From Valencia hispanica (lineage: Eukaryota > Chordata > Actinopteri > Cyprinodontiformes > Valenciidae), in the NCBI GenBank assembly GCA_963556495.2, contig OY747715.1:1952739-2016738 (forward strand): a stretch of DNA of 64,000 bases, given 5' to 3'. This document shows, in pieces, positions 36,679 to 48,600 of the stretch; within the stretch, counting starts at the first letter, position 1; every line of letters begins with the position of its first letter. Both the position numbers and the translations under genes were made by a program. The notes beneath the pieces were generated by a model. That model saw only the letters and a list, made by a program, of their open reading frames with translations. It made no database searches and was not told the DNA's origin.

Positions 36679-36950
36679 ATTATATTATATTATATTATAT
36701 TATATTATATTATATTATATTATATTATATTATATTATATTATATTATATTATATTATATTATATTATATTATATTATATGATATGATATGATATTATAT
36801 TATATTATATTATATTATATTATATTATATTATATTATATTATATTATATGATATGATATGATATGATATTATATTATATTATATTATATTATATTATAT
36901 TATATTATATTATATTATATTATATTATATTATATTATATTATATTATTA
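36679..36950. repeat. TATAT pentanucleotide microsatellite
   Basis: About 54 copies of TTATA with two short GATAT interruptions (about 36780 and 36850). It starts about 170 bp upstream of the nhp2 start codon. Confidence 0.97.
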
Positions 36951-37902
36951 GAATCCGTTAAGGTTTAATTTTAATGTTGTTTTTGTCTGAGTTTCTACTA
37001 TAAAACATTAAGATTTTCTTTGTTTTCTTTTATTTATTTACTTTTTTGTCAAATGTTTTGATTTAGTGATCAAATAATAATTAGTCTTAAACTTCAACTA
37101 AAAAAGTTGAATTTTTAGACTAATTATTATTTCATCACTCTGCCAATTTCATCTGTTTCTGTATATCGACTAATAAATAAACATATTTCAATAGTTTTTT
37201 TCTTCTTCTTTAATGATGCTGGAAAAAGCACCAAACAGTTAGAAGCCAAACTCATCCTACGTGAAGAAGACCCATAATGGCACCCAGCTGGTTTCTCGGT
37301 ACCAGTATTCTGGTTCTGCTCCATTTGATCTGAAGACTTTCTCTTTTGCTGGATTATCAGTTTTTCTCCAGCGGTCTTCCTTCACTGTGCTGAGAGAAGC
37401 TTGGATTTTCCTGGTTTGTTGGGTCTCCAAGCTGAGACACTAAGAAATGTTCTTTCTCTGAGTTCTGATTGGACCTGGAGGGTTAGCCGTCGCGGACTTC
37501 GCCTTGCCTGGACATGAAGTTCTGGTTCTGGACAGATATCGTCGCTCCTCCTAACTTTCCTACTTGTTTACTATAATTTGTTCAATGTCACACGTGTAAA
37601 TAAATATAAAAAATAAGCCTGAACGCAGCTAAAAGAAACAGGTGTAAAACATTGTGAAACATAAACTTTAATAATCCATAAAGCTCCAGAGGATCCGTCT
37701 GGTTTACATCATATCATCACATGTCTTCAATAAAAACAGAAACTGAGTAAAATAAATAAAACATGAGGAACAAACTGAATAAATATGGGAATATTTAACC
37801 CAAAAAAACCAAAAAGGAGGACTTTAAAGCATTAAAACATGTTAAAATATTCATCAAATGAGACGGCTGGAGTGACATCATCACCCGCTACTGATGATGT
37901 CA
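36951..37902. other. intergenic, nothing recognised
   Basis: AT-rich spacer between nhp2 and the PLAC8-like gene. A minus-strand polyA signal for the latter probably lies around 37,730-37,760 (TTTATT on +). No coding segment seen. Confidence 0.4.
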
Positions 37903-40900
37903 TCACCTGCTGCTGATGATGTCACCCAGTACAGTCGGGAGTTTCCTCTTCTTCATCTCTGAGGCCATCTGACACCAAACGCAGGTCAGACAGAAGGTGG
38001 AGGTCAGGCAGTCGGTGCACAAGCTGCCCTGGAACCAGAACCAGAACACAGAGAGGTTAGAGCAGAACCAGAACCAGAACACAGAGAGGTTAGAGCAGAA
38101 CCAGAACCAGAACACAGAGAGGTTAGAGCAGAACCAGAACCAGAACACAGAGAGGTTAGAGCAGAACCAGAACCAGAACACAGAGAGGTTAGAGCAGAAC
38201 CAGAACACAGAGTGGTTAGACCAGAACCAGAACCAGAACACAGAGAGGTTAGAGCAGAACCAGAACCAGAACACAGAGAGGTTAGACCAGAACCAGAACC
38301 AGAACACAGAGTGGTTAGAGCAGAACCAGAACCAGAACACAGAGAGGTTAGAGCAGAACCAGAACCAGAACACAGAGTGGTTAGAGCAGAACCAGAACCA
38401 GAACACAGAGTGGTTAGACCAGAACCAGAACCAGAACACAGAGAGGTTAGAGCAGAACCAGAACACAGAGTGGTTAGAGCAGAACCAGAACCAGAACACA
38501 GAGTGGTTAGAGCAGAACCAGAACCAGAACACAGAGAGGTTAGACCAGAACCAGAACCAGAACACAGAGTGGTTAGACCAGAACCAGAACCAGAACACAG
38601 AGAGGTTAGAGCAGAACCAGAACCAGAACACAGAGAGGTTAGAGCAGAACCAGAACCAGAACACAGAGTGGTTAGACCAGAACCAGAACCAGAACACAGA
38701 GAGGTTAGACTAGAACCAGAACCAGAACACAGAGTGGTTAGACCAGAACCAGAACCAGAACACAGAGAGGTTAGACCAGAACCAGAACCAGAACACAGAG
38801 TGGTTAGACCAGAACCAGAACCAGAACCAGAACACAGAGAGGTTAGAGCAGAACCAGAACCAGAACACAGAGAGGTTAGACCAGAACCAGAACCAGAACA
38901 CAGAGTGGTTAGAGCAGAACCAGAACCAGAACACAGAGAGGTTAGACCAGAACCAGAACCAGAACACAGAGTGGTTAGACCAGAACCAGAACCAGAACAC
39001 AGAGAGGTTAGAGCAGAACCAGAACCAGAACACAGAGTGGTTAGACCAGAACCAGAACCAGAACACAGAGTGGTTAGAGCAGAACCAGAACCAGAACACA
39101 GAGAGGTTAGACCAGAACCAGAACCAGAACACAGAGAGGTTAGACCAGAACCAGAACCAGAACACAGAGTGGTTAGAGCAGAACCAGAACCAGAACACAG
39201 AGAGGTTAGAGCAGAACCAGAACCAGAACACAGAGAGGTTAGACCAGAACCAGAACCAGAACACAGAGTGGTTAGACCAGAACCAGAACCAGAACACAGA
39301 GAGGTTAGAGCAGAACCAGAACCAGAACACAGAGTGGTTAGACCAGAACCAGAACCAGAACACAGAGAGGTTAGACCAGAACCAGAACCAGAACACAGAG
39401 TGGTTAGACCAGAACCAGAACCAGAACACAGAGTGGTTAGAGCAGAACCAGAACCAGAACACAGAGTGGTTAGACCAGAACCAGAACCAGAACACAGAGA
39501 GGTTAGAGCAGAACCAGAACCAGAACACAGAGTGGTTAGACCAGAACCAGAACCAGAACACAGAGAGGTTAGACCAGAACCAGAACCAGAACACAGAGTG
39601 GTTAGACCAGAACCAGAACCAGAACACAGAGAGGTTAGACCAGAACCAGAACCAGAACACAGAGAGGTTAGACCAGAACCAGAACCAGAACACAGAGAGG
39701 TTAGAGCAGAACCAGAACCAGAACCAGAACAAAAATAATGACTAAAACATGACTTCTTTAATAATAACTTTTTATTTAATATGAAAAGAATACAAGATAA
39801 AATCAGTAAAGATACAAAAAATGTAGAAAAATCAGAATATTTAAAACCAATGTATCCTTATGTTAGATTTTTCATTTTCATCTGCTTTCATATCAGAATC
39901 AGAATCAGAATCAGAATCAGAATCAGAATCAGAATCAGAATCAGAACATCATATCAACATTTTACAACGAGAGCAAAAGTAGTAAAATATCTTCTCTCTA
40001 AGTGAATCCTGATGTTTAGATGTTCTCCTCCAACAATAATCAGAGTTTTTCCTCCTGGAGGGAAGTTGGCCCTGACCCAAAAGCTTTTTGTCCTTACCTT
40101 GATCCCGTAGCGATGACGCAGAGACACCCTGATGGACATGGCGATGGGATGGACACAGCCCAAAACGTCCAGCAGGGGGAGACAGAGACACTGACCGAAC
40201 TCCTTGGTGGTTAGACAGGCGAAGCAGGGACAGCAGCAGCAGGCGAAACAGCCTGGAGACAAAACAGGAGACGGTCAGAGGAGACCAGGACAGGTTCTGG
40301 TCCAGGAGACCAGGAGAGGTTCTGGTCCAGGAGACCCGGAGAGGTTCTGGTCCAGGAGACCCGGAGAGGTTCTGGTCCAGGAGACCAGGAGAGGTTCTGG
40401 TCCAGGAGACCCGGAGAGGTTCTGGTCCAGGAGACCCAGAGAGGTTCTGGTCCAGGAGACCGGGAGAGGTTCTGGTACAGGAGACCCAGAGAGGTTCTGA
40501 AAAGTGTGGCCTGTATTTATATAATCGTCTCCCCCGAATCAGAACCTCGTAGAACCTCCTGGTTCTGGAGAGGTTCTCCATTCTTCATGAAACATCTCCA
40601 GCTCAGTCAGGTTGGATGTAGAACATCAGAGTTCGAGTCTCGCCACAGATTCTCTGTTGGATTCAGGTCTGGACTTTGACTAGACCGTTCTAACCCAGCA
40701 TGATTCTGCCACCACCACGTTTCACTATAGGGTTAGCTCCTCTGTCCCGCAGCATGATGCTACCACCGCTGTGTTTCACTATAGGGTTAGCTCCTCTGTC
40801 CCGCAGCATGATGCTACCACCGCTGTGTTTCACTATAGGGTTAGCTCCTCTGTCCCGCAGCACGATGCTGCCACTGCCACGTTTCACTATAGGGTTAGCT

Positions 40901-42614
40901 CCTCTGTCCCGCAGCATGATGCTACCATCACCATGTTTCACTATAGGGTTAGATCCTCTGTCCCGCAGCACGATGCTGCCACCACCATGTTTTATTATAG
41001 GGTTAGCTGCTCTGTCCCGCAGCACGATGCTGCCACCACCATGTTTTATTATAGGGTTAGCTCCTCTGTCCCGCAGCATGATGCTACCATCACCATGTTT
41101 CACTATAGGGTTAGATCCTCTGTCCCGCAGCACGATGCTGCCACCACCATGTTTTATTATAGGGTTAGCTCCTCTGTCCCGCAGCACGATGCTGCCACCA
41201 CCATGTTTTATTATAGGGTTAGCTCCTCTGTCCCGCAGCATGATGCTACCATCACCATGTTTCACTATAGGGTTAGATCCTCTGTCCCGCAGCACGATGC
41301 TGCCACCACCATGTTTCACTATAAGGTTAGATCCTCTGTCCCGCAGCATGATGCTACCATCACCATGTTTCACTATAGGGTTAGATCCTCTGTCCCGCAG
41401 CACGATGCTGCCACCGCCATGTTTCACTATAGGGTTAGCTCATCTGTCCCGCAGCACGATGCTGCCATCACCACGTTTCACTATAGGGTTAGATCATCTG
41501 TCCCGCAGCATGATGCTGCCACCGCCATGTTTCACTATAGGGTTAGCTCATCTGTCCCGCAGCACGATGCTGCCATCACCACGTTTCACTATAGGGTTAG
41601 ATCATCTGTCCCGCAGCATGATGCTACCATCACCATGTTTCACTATAGGGTTAGATCCTCTGTCCCGCAGCATGATACTACCATCGCCATGTTTCACTAT
41701 AGGGTTAGATCCTCTGTCCCGCAGCACGATGCTGCCACCACCATTTTTCACTATAGGGTTAGATCATCTGTCCCGCAGCACGATGCTGCCACCACCATGT
41801 TTCACTATAGGGTTAGATCCTCTGTCCCGCAGCATGATGCTACCATCACCATGTTTCACTATAGGGTTAGATCCTCTGTCCCGCAGCACGATGCTGCCAC
41901 CGCCATGTTTCACTATAGGGTTAGCTCATCTGTCCCGCAGCACGATGCTGCCATCACCATGTTTCACTATAGGGTTAGATCATCTGTCCCGCAGCATGAT
42001 GCTGCCACCGCCATGTTTCACTATAGGGTTAGCTCATCTGTCCCGCAGCACGATGCTGCCATCACCACGTTTCACTATAGGGTTAGATCATCTGTCCCGC
42101 AGCATGATGCTACCATCACCATGTTTCACTATAGGGTTAGATCCTCTGTCCCGCAGCATGATACTACCATCGCCATGTTTCACTATAGGGTTAGCTCCTC
42201 TGTCCCGCAGCATGATGCTCCCATCACCATGTTTTACTATAGGGGTTAGTGTGAGGTGTTAGTTTTCTTCCACAGGTCTTTCTCCATGGTTTGTGACAAT
42301 CTGCAAACAGGATTTGTGCGCCACACCTTTCAGATTTTTCTACCTCCTCTTGTGACGTTAAAGTTTGTGGTTCTAACGAGACAAAGTTCAGGAAGTCGTC
42401 TGCACGACTCTGGGAAGAAAACCGCCTTGAAGCAGAGATTAGAGCTGAAGGTTCGGAGCATCTCTGAGCTGAGAGCAGAAGCAGCAACGTTTAGGGACGG
42501 CGGTACTTTACATTGTTTCTTATCTTCACAGCAGTCGCAGATCCCAGACGACCAATCACCTTCTTCGGAGGAAAACGGCATCGTCTGCGGTTGGGTGGAC
42601 ACGGACCAGCTCAT
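37903..42614 (-). CDS. PLAC8/onzin-related cysteine-rich protein
   Basis: Three exons on the minus strand: 42614-42512, 40252-40098, 38028-37903; phases 1 and 0, GT-AG splice sites, 127 residues. The N-terminus is followed by [15 protein letters not shown], the usual PLAC8 opening (W-x-x-G-x-x-D-C). The next exon gives [30 protein letters not shown] and [11 protein letters not shown]. The last exon gives [27 protein letters not shown]. The CxxCxxCQ motif and RHRYGI-GS junction are family signatures. Resemblance to fish ponzr (plac8 onzin-related) proteins is closest, then cornifelin. Function of these proteins is poorly defined; a membrane-associated or channel-like role has been suggested. 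Although the coding sequence is only 384 bp, the gene spans 4.7 kb because each intron holds a large minisatellite. Confidence 0.88.
38034..39737. repeat. 33-bp minisatellite, about 51 copies, in PLAC8-like intron 2
   Basis: The unit is AGAACCAGAACCAGAACACA then GAGAGGTTAGAGC, with G/C and A/T variants at two fixed positions and occasional loss or gain of a 6-bp AGAACC. It starts 6 bp from the splice acceptor of the last exon, so the acceptor's own bases (TTCTGGTTCCAG) are part of the repeat text. Confidence 0.96.
39893..39947. repeat. CAGAAT hexanucleotide microsatellite
   Basis: About nine copies of the hexamer in PLAC8-like intron 2, 60 bp or so from the 33-bp array's right flank. Confidence 0.9.
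40283..40497. repeat. 25-bp minisatellite, about 8 copies
   Basis: The unit contains GAGGTTCTGGTCCAGGAGAC plus CCGGA/CAGGA/CCAGA variants, in PLAC8-like intron 1 just upstream (transcript sense) of exon 2. Confidence 0.93.
40500..42420 (-). mobile_element. Tc1-like transposon remnant hosting the 54-bp array
   Basis: On the minus strand the right part (40,600-40,690) encodes [15 protein letters not shown], the DNPIENLW-type catalytic segment of Tc1 transposase. The left part (42,250-42,330 on +) matches the region around a Trp-Lys-Lys motif upstream of it. Terminal sequences GAAAAGTGTGGCC (40,499) and CGCCACACCTTTCAGATTTT (42,319) mark the flanks. The transposase is broken and interrupted by the array. 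Confidence 0.75.
40694..42245 (-). repeat. 54-bp minisatellite derived from Tc1 transposase, about 29 copies
   Basis: The unit includes CAGCATGATGCTGCCACCAC, CATGTTTCACTATAGGGTTA and CTCCTCTGTCCCG. On the minus strand each unit reads [18 protein letters not shown], whose first ten residues are the conserved [10 protein letters not shown] strand of Tc1 transposase. Variants: ACCACC/ATCACC, GCTCC/GATCC/GCTCA. Confidence 0.93.
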
Positions 42615-42924
42615 CCTCCAGCCTCCAGGAACCGACCGCGAGGTCAGCAGCTCAGGTAAAAGCAGAATCGGCCCGGTTCCTCAAAGCCAAGGAACACAAC
42701 CTGACCTGGGAGAGGCTGAACCGAGCGCTCTGATTGGACAGGTGAGGGTTTCAGGTAAACCTGATCGGCTTGTTCTGCTGGTTTAGTCAATGAGTCACTT
42801 ATTCATACCTGAGTCTGTTATTTTATGAGGGACGTCCTGCTAGCAGGATGGACAGAAACTGACACTTTCATTAATTACCTAATCTCCCTCTGGGATTAAA
42901 AACAGTCTTTTTGAATTTAGACAT

Positions 42925-43690
42925 ATTCTGCCTCTTTTAAAACAAGTTCTAACAGAAATATGTTCTGAAGAAAACATGTTGATAAACATCTTTGGAACAA
43001 ATCACTCTCACACAAAGCGATCTCAGCAGCTCACTTCTTGCCAGTTTCAGTCCCTTTCAGAATGAAATGTTTAAAGGCTCTGTCACTTTTATGCAAATTA
43101 GCGGTTACAGACCACGCCCACCCACTGTTCAGGGCTGATTCTGCCAAAATCGAAAATAAATCAATCAATAATTGTGGAAATGCGTCATTAGTTTTTATTT
43201 ATTTATTTCCACACATATTTACAGTACGTATTTATTTCCCTTTTTTTCCCCTCATATATATATGACACATTTATTTATTTCAACATTTATTAACCGATTT
43301 CCAAATGTATTTATTCAACCAGTGTGTGAATGTAGTGTGAAGCACTTTGGGGTCCTCAGGACTAGTTAAAGCGTTATAAAGGAACAGGCCAGTTACCATT
43401 GTGAGTTTTGGCAGGGTCAGTCTTCCATACGCCACAGATGAAAATGGCATGGAGATGGAATTAGTGGGCGGGGTTTGACAGGTGAGGGGCGGTTATAGTG
43501 ACGTCACAATAAGGCACATTTTCAAACGGCTCATAAAAGCGCAAGATTTTCCTACAGCAAAGATTTACAAAAACATAAAATAAATAGTGGATGTTTTTAT
43601 TCATGTTTGGAGTGTTTATAGAGGCAGCAGAGACCCTGATGGCAACACAACAATATGAAAAAAGCATGAAATTAGCATGATGTGTCCAAT
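42925..43690 (-). repeat. dispersed composite repeat, copy B
   Basis: Inverse of copy A: AACACTCCAAACATGAAT, ATTGTGACGTCAC, the AT-rich centre with TTTTGGCAGGGTC, and AATTTGCATAAAAGTGACAG are read on the minus strand. An extra insert of about 70 bp (AAGCACTTTGGGGTCCTCAG) lies at about 43,330-43,400. Confidence 0.7.
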
Positions 43691-44219
43691 TTAATCTCAG
43701 TTCTGTGGAAACTCTGAGTCCAGAATAACAAAGTCTATTTCTAGAAATTAAAACTGATTTAATCAGGTGATTTTTATCCCTGAAGACTCACAATACATGA
43801 AAGGAGAAAAATGATCTTTAATAAGATATTTACTCCAGAACACCCTGGACCGGGTCGGTCCAGAGAAACGAACCCAGAGACGAGAAGACCTGAGACGTTC
43901 TGAAACTACAGGATCTGGAATCTTCATGAATATTTTATACAGTAACATCCATCGTCCATACCTGCTTCTCCTTCCTGGGTTGTGGGGTCTCTGTCTCCTG
44001 CAGTCATTGGGCGAGAGGCCGGGTCCAGAACACGCAGCTCTCTGGAACAAAGTAAATAACAGACTAACAGGAAAAAACACTGCAACACATTTTCTACCCT
44101 TTGACTGAATTAGTTTCCAGAGGGCTGTGGGGGCGGGGCCCCCGATGATTGAACAGTCTATGGACGGCCCTGCTGTATTTTATAAATATATCTTCTTCTC
44201 TCCTTTTTTTATTTAAAGA
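43691..44219. other. intergenic, nothing recognised
   Basis: No exon or element was identified with confidence. Confidence 0.35.
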
Positions 44220-45250
44220 AAAAGCACAAATAGAAAACATATATACATGTGCATGATAGACAAAAATTGTTGATAATAAAAAATAAAATACATACCATAT
44301 AAAGTGTTCAAGGAGAGATGAATTAATTATTTAGCTTACAGAGTCCAGTGGAAAATCACATAAGATCGAATATAAAGTCTGAACTATTGGAACTTTCAGA
44401 GATTTGACATACAAATAAAAATCATTATTACAAAAAAATTAGGGGCACAATAAAGAATTTGGCCAAACATATAATAACATTAACACAGAGCTCTACTTTT
44501 TGTTTTCCATAAATAAACAAAAGTTACGTAGTCTCTTAAAAGAGAAGATGGTGATGATGAGAACTTTAGGAGTTATAGAAAAGGACAAATACATTCTTAC
44601 CTTTGTGATTACATTTTTATCAAATTTATGCAGGATATCATTTTTATTTCATTGTCCAAGAAATAATATGTTATATCTGTTCAGCACTTTCTAATAAAAT
44701 AGTTATGATATCTTTTATCTAAAATTTGGATTCCTTGAATTGACATAGGAGGAAGTTGTGGTTGTATTGTCTGGTGTCATAATTTTCTTCATGAGAAACA
44801 TCAATTCTTTGGGAAGCGCATTATGCAAATGTAAAAAGTCCAAAATAGGAGGGTTAAAATTAAATTTGGCATAAAAGTGTTCAGAATCTAGTAAATTACC
44901 ACCATCATCCATCACGTGTTACAGACCGAATATCCCGTTCAAACCGACGTTTAAAGAATAAAGATTTGTTTACGGTGAAGCACACATCGGTTATTCCAGA
45001 TTACTGCAGAGTGTGGTGAAAAATTGTGAGTATATAAGTTTCCAATATAATAACATTTGTTTATGGAACCCTTACAATGACACAGGAAGCTTATTGATAT
45101 CAAAGTGTGAGATAATAGTAAGTTTAAGCCACCAAGTTGATTGATGAGGAAGTTAGGAATACTATACCAGAATAAACTGTAAACTTTTTAGCCAATTTAT
45201 CTTTAAAGTTCCATTGAGCCAATCTAAAACTATAACATTTATTTATTTCA
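44220..45250 (-). mobile_element. probable L1-like LINE ORF2 C-terminal relic, antisense
   Basis: The minus-strand frame at 44915-44715 reads DDGGNLLDSEHFYAKFNFNP then LPKELMFLMKK, resembling the far C-terminal region of fish L1 ORF2. The surroundings are AT-rich with many stops. The assignment is by pattern only. Confidence 0.45.
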
Positions 45251-45299
45251 CCATATTACTTTTTTATGTAATATGGTCTTTTTCTCCAAATAAAATGTA

Positions 45300-45575
45300 A
45301 ATGTATCTGATTAAAGGATCAATCAGAGACTCTGAACTGCTTTAAATCGAGACTAAAAACCATCTGTTCATAGTTGCCTTTGAGGAAAAGATTGATGTCA
45401 TATGTATGAAATGTGTTCATGCTTTACTGACGTTTCTCTTTCTTTATTGACTTTTAATTTCCAATGTTATGTTTTTTTCTATTGTTTTTCTCTTTCTTTT
45501 AATCACTAAATCATGTAAAGCACCTTGAAGTTATTGAAAGTGTGCTACACAAATATAATTGCCTTTCCTTATTAA
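45300..45575 (+). repeat. LINE 3' end fragment
   Basis: CTGCTTTAAATCGAGACTAA, CATCTGTTCATAGTTGCC and the tail GTGTGCTACACAAATATAAT with TTGCCTTTCC match the general form of fish LINE 3' ends. Confidence 0.45.
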
Positions 45576-45644
45576 GTTATTTATCACAGCTGTTGAGTAA
45601 AGTGGACATATGCATCTTGATAAACTTTCCATTTTTGTTAAATG

Positions 45645-48600
45645 CTCTCCTCCTCCTCTTCTTCTCCTCCTCCTCCTCCTCCTCTTCTTCTCCTCCTCTT
45701 CTTCTCCTCCTCCTCCTCTTCTTCTCCTCCTCCTCCTCCTCCTCTTCTTCTCCTCCTCTTCTTCTCCTCCTCTCCTCCTCCTCCTCTTCTTCTCCTTCTT
45801 CTCCTCCTCCTCCTCCTCCTCCTCCTCCTCCTCCTCCTCCTCCTCCTCCTCCTCTTCTCCTCCTCCTCCTCCTCTTCTTCTCCTCCTCCTCCTCTTCTTC
45901 TCCTCCTCCTCCTCCTCCTCTTCTTCTCCTCCTCCTCCTCTTCTCCTCCTCTTCTCCTTCTCCTCCTCCTCTTCTTCTCCTCCTCCTCTTCTCCTCCTCC
46001 TCTTCTCCTTCTCATCCTCCTCTTCTTCTCCTCCTCCTCTTCTTCTTCTCCTCCTCCTCTTCTTCTCCTCCTCCTCCTCTTCTCCTCCTCTTCTCCTTCT
46101 CCTCCTCCTCTTCTTCTCCTCCTCCTCTTCTCCTCCTCCTCTTCTCCTTCTCCTCCTCCTCTTCTTCTCCTCCTCCTCTTCTTCTTCTCCTCCTCCTCTT
46201 CTTCTCCTCCTCCTCCTCTTCTTCTCCTCCTCCTCCTCTTCTTCTCCTCCTCTTCTTCTCCTCCTCTTCTTCTCCTCCTCTTCTCCTCCTCCTTTTCTCC
46301 TCCTCCTCCTCCTCCTCTTCTCCTCCTCCTCTTCTTCTCCTCCTCCTCCTCTTCTCCTCTTCTCCTCCTCCTCTTCTTCTCCTCCTCCTCTTCTCCTCCT
46401 CCTCTTCTTCTTCTCCTTCTCCTCCTCCTCCTCTCCTCCTCCTCCTCTCCTCTCCTTCTCCTTCTCCTCCTCTCCTTCTCCTCCTCCTCCTCTCCTCCTC
46501 CTCCTCTCCTTCTCCTCCTTCTCCTCTTCTCCTCCTCCTCTTCTTCTCCTCCTCTTCTCCTCCTCCTCTTCTTCTTCTCCTCCTCCTCTCCTCCTCCTCC
46601 TCTCCTTCTCCTCCTCCTCCTCTCCTTCTCCTCCTCTCCTTCTCCTCCTCCTCCTCTTCTTCTTCTCCTTCTCCTCCTCCTCCTCTCCTTCTCCTCCTCC
46701 TCCTCTCCTTCTCCTCCTCCTCCTCTCCTTCTCCTCCTCCTCCTCTCCTTCTCCTCCTCTCCTTCTCCCCCTCCTCCTCTCCTTCTCCTCCTCTCCTTCT
46801 CCTCCTCCTCTTCTTCTCCTCCTCTCCTCCTCCTCCTCTTCTCCTCCTCCTCCTCTTCTCCTCCTCCTCTTCTTCTCCTCCTCTTCTCCTCCTCCTCTTC
46901 TCCTCCTCCTCCTCCTCTTCTCCTCCTCCTCTTCTCCTCCTCCTCTTCTCCTCCTCCTCTTCTTCTACTCCTTCTCCTCCTCCTCTCATTCTCCTCCTCC
47001 TCCTCTTCTTCTCCTCCTCCTCTTCTTCTTCTCCTCCTCCTCTTCTTCTCCTCCTCCTCCTCTTCTCCTCCTCCTCCTCCTCTTCTTCTCCTCCTCTTCT
47101 CCTCCTCCTCTTCTCCTCCTCCTCCTCCTCCTCCTCTTCTCCTCCTCCTCTTCTTCTCCTCCTCTTCTCCTCCTCCTCTTCTTCTTCTCCTTCTCCTCCT
47201 CCTCCTCTCCTTGTCCTCCTCCTCTTCTTCTTCTCCCCCTCCTCCTCTCCTTGTCCTCCTCCTCCTCTCCTTCTCCTCCTCCTCCTCTTCTTCTCCTCCT
47301 CCTCTCCTTCTCCTCCTCCTCCTCTTCTTCTCCTCCTCCTCTTCTTCTTCTCCTCCTCCTCTTCTTCTTCTCCTCCTCCTCTTCTTCTTCTCCTCCTCCT
47401 CTTCTCCTCCTCCTCCTCTTCTTCTCCTCCTCCTCTTCTTCTCCTCCTCCTCCTCTCCTTCTCCTCCTCCTCCTCTTCTCCTCCTCTTCTTCTTCTCCCC
47501 CTCCTCTTCTTCTCCTCCTCCTCCTCCTCTTCTTCTTCTCCTCCTCCTCTTCTTCTCCTCCTCCTCTTCTCCTTCTCCTCCTCTTCTCCTCCTCCTCTTC
47601 TCCTCCTCCTCCTCCTCCTCCTCCTCTTCTCCTCCTCCTCTTCTCCTCCTCCTCTTCTCCTCCTCCTCCTCCTCCTCCTCCTCCTCCTCTTCTCCTCCTC
47701 CTCTTCTTCTCCTCCTCTTCTCCTCCTCCTCTCCTCCTCCTCTCCTTGTCCTCCTCCTCCTCTTCTTCTCCTCCTCCTCTTCTTCTTCTCCCCCTCCTCT
47801 TCTTCTCCTCCTCCTCCTCTTCTTCTCCTCCTCCTCTTCTTCTTCTCCTCCTCTTCTTCTCTCCTCCTCCTCCTCTTCTTCTCCTCCTCTTCTTCTTCTC
47901 CTCCTCCTCTTCTTCTCATCCTCCTCTTCTCCTCCTCCTCCTCTTCTTCTCCTCCTCTTCTCCTCCTCCTCTTCTCCTCCTCCTCTTCTCCTCCTCCTCT
48001 TCTCCTCCTCCTCTTCTCCTCCTCCTCTTCTTCTCCTCCTCCTCTTCTTCTCCTCCTCTTCTTCTTCTCCTCCTCCTCTTCTTCTTCTCCTTCTCCTTCT
48101 CCTCCTCTTCTCCTCCTTCTCCTCCTCTCCTTCTCCTCCTCCTCCTCTCCTTCTCCTCCTCCTCTTCTTCTTCTCCTTCTCCTTCTCCTCCTTCTCCTCC
48201 TCTCCTTCTCCTCCTCCTCTTCTTCTCCTCCTCCTCCTCTTCTTCTTCTCCTCCTCCTCTTCTTCTCCTCCTCCTCCTCTCCTTCTCCTCCTCCTCCTCT
48301 CCTTCTCCTCCTCCTCTTCTCCTCCTCCTCCTCTTCTTCTCCTCCTCTTCTTCTTCTTCTCCTCCTCTTCTTCTCCTCCTCCTCCTCTTCTTCTCCTCCT
48401 CTTCTCCTCCTCCTCTTCTCCTCCTCCTCTTCTTCTCCTCCTCTTCTCCTCCTCCTCTTCTCCTCCTCCTCCTCCTCCTCCTCTTCTCCTCCTCCTCTTC
48501 TTCTCCTCCTCTTCTCCTCCTCCTCTTCTCCTCCTCTTCTTCTCCTCCTCCTCCTCTTCTTCTCCTCCTCTTCTTCTCCTCCTCTTCTCCTCCTCCTCTT

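Noticed and set aside
37903..39738. WFWFCSN and EPEPEHR repeat frames
   Set aside because: 33-bp intronic minisatellite. The minus frame fuses by chance with the last PLAC8-like exon, but a splice acceptor at 38029 separates them.
40690..42262. Repeat proteins of 245-520 codons over the 54-bp array
   Set aside because: Amplified transposase fragment in an intron; no evidence of expression.
42256..42786. Plus-strand 176-codon frame at the right end of the PLAC8-like gene
   Set aside because: It lies opposite exon 1 of the minus-strand gene and over Tc1 sequence. The minus reading ([15 protein letters not shown]) has clear family identity; the plus reading has none.
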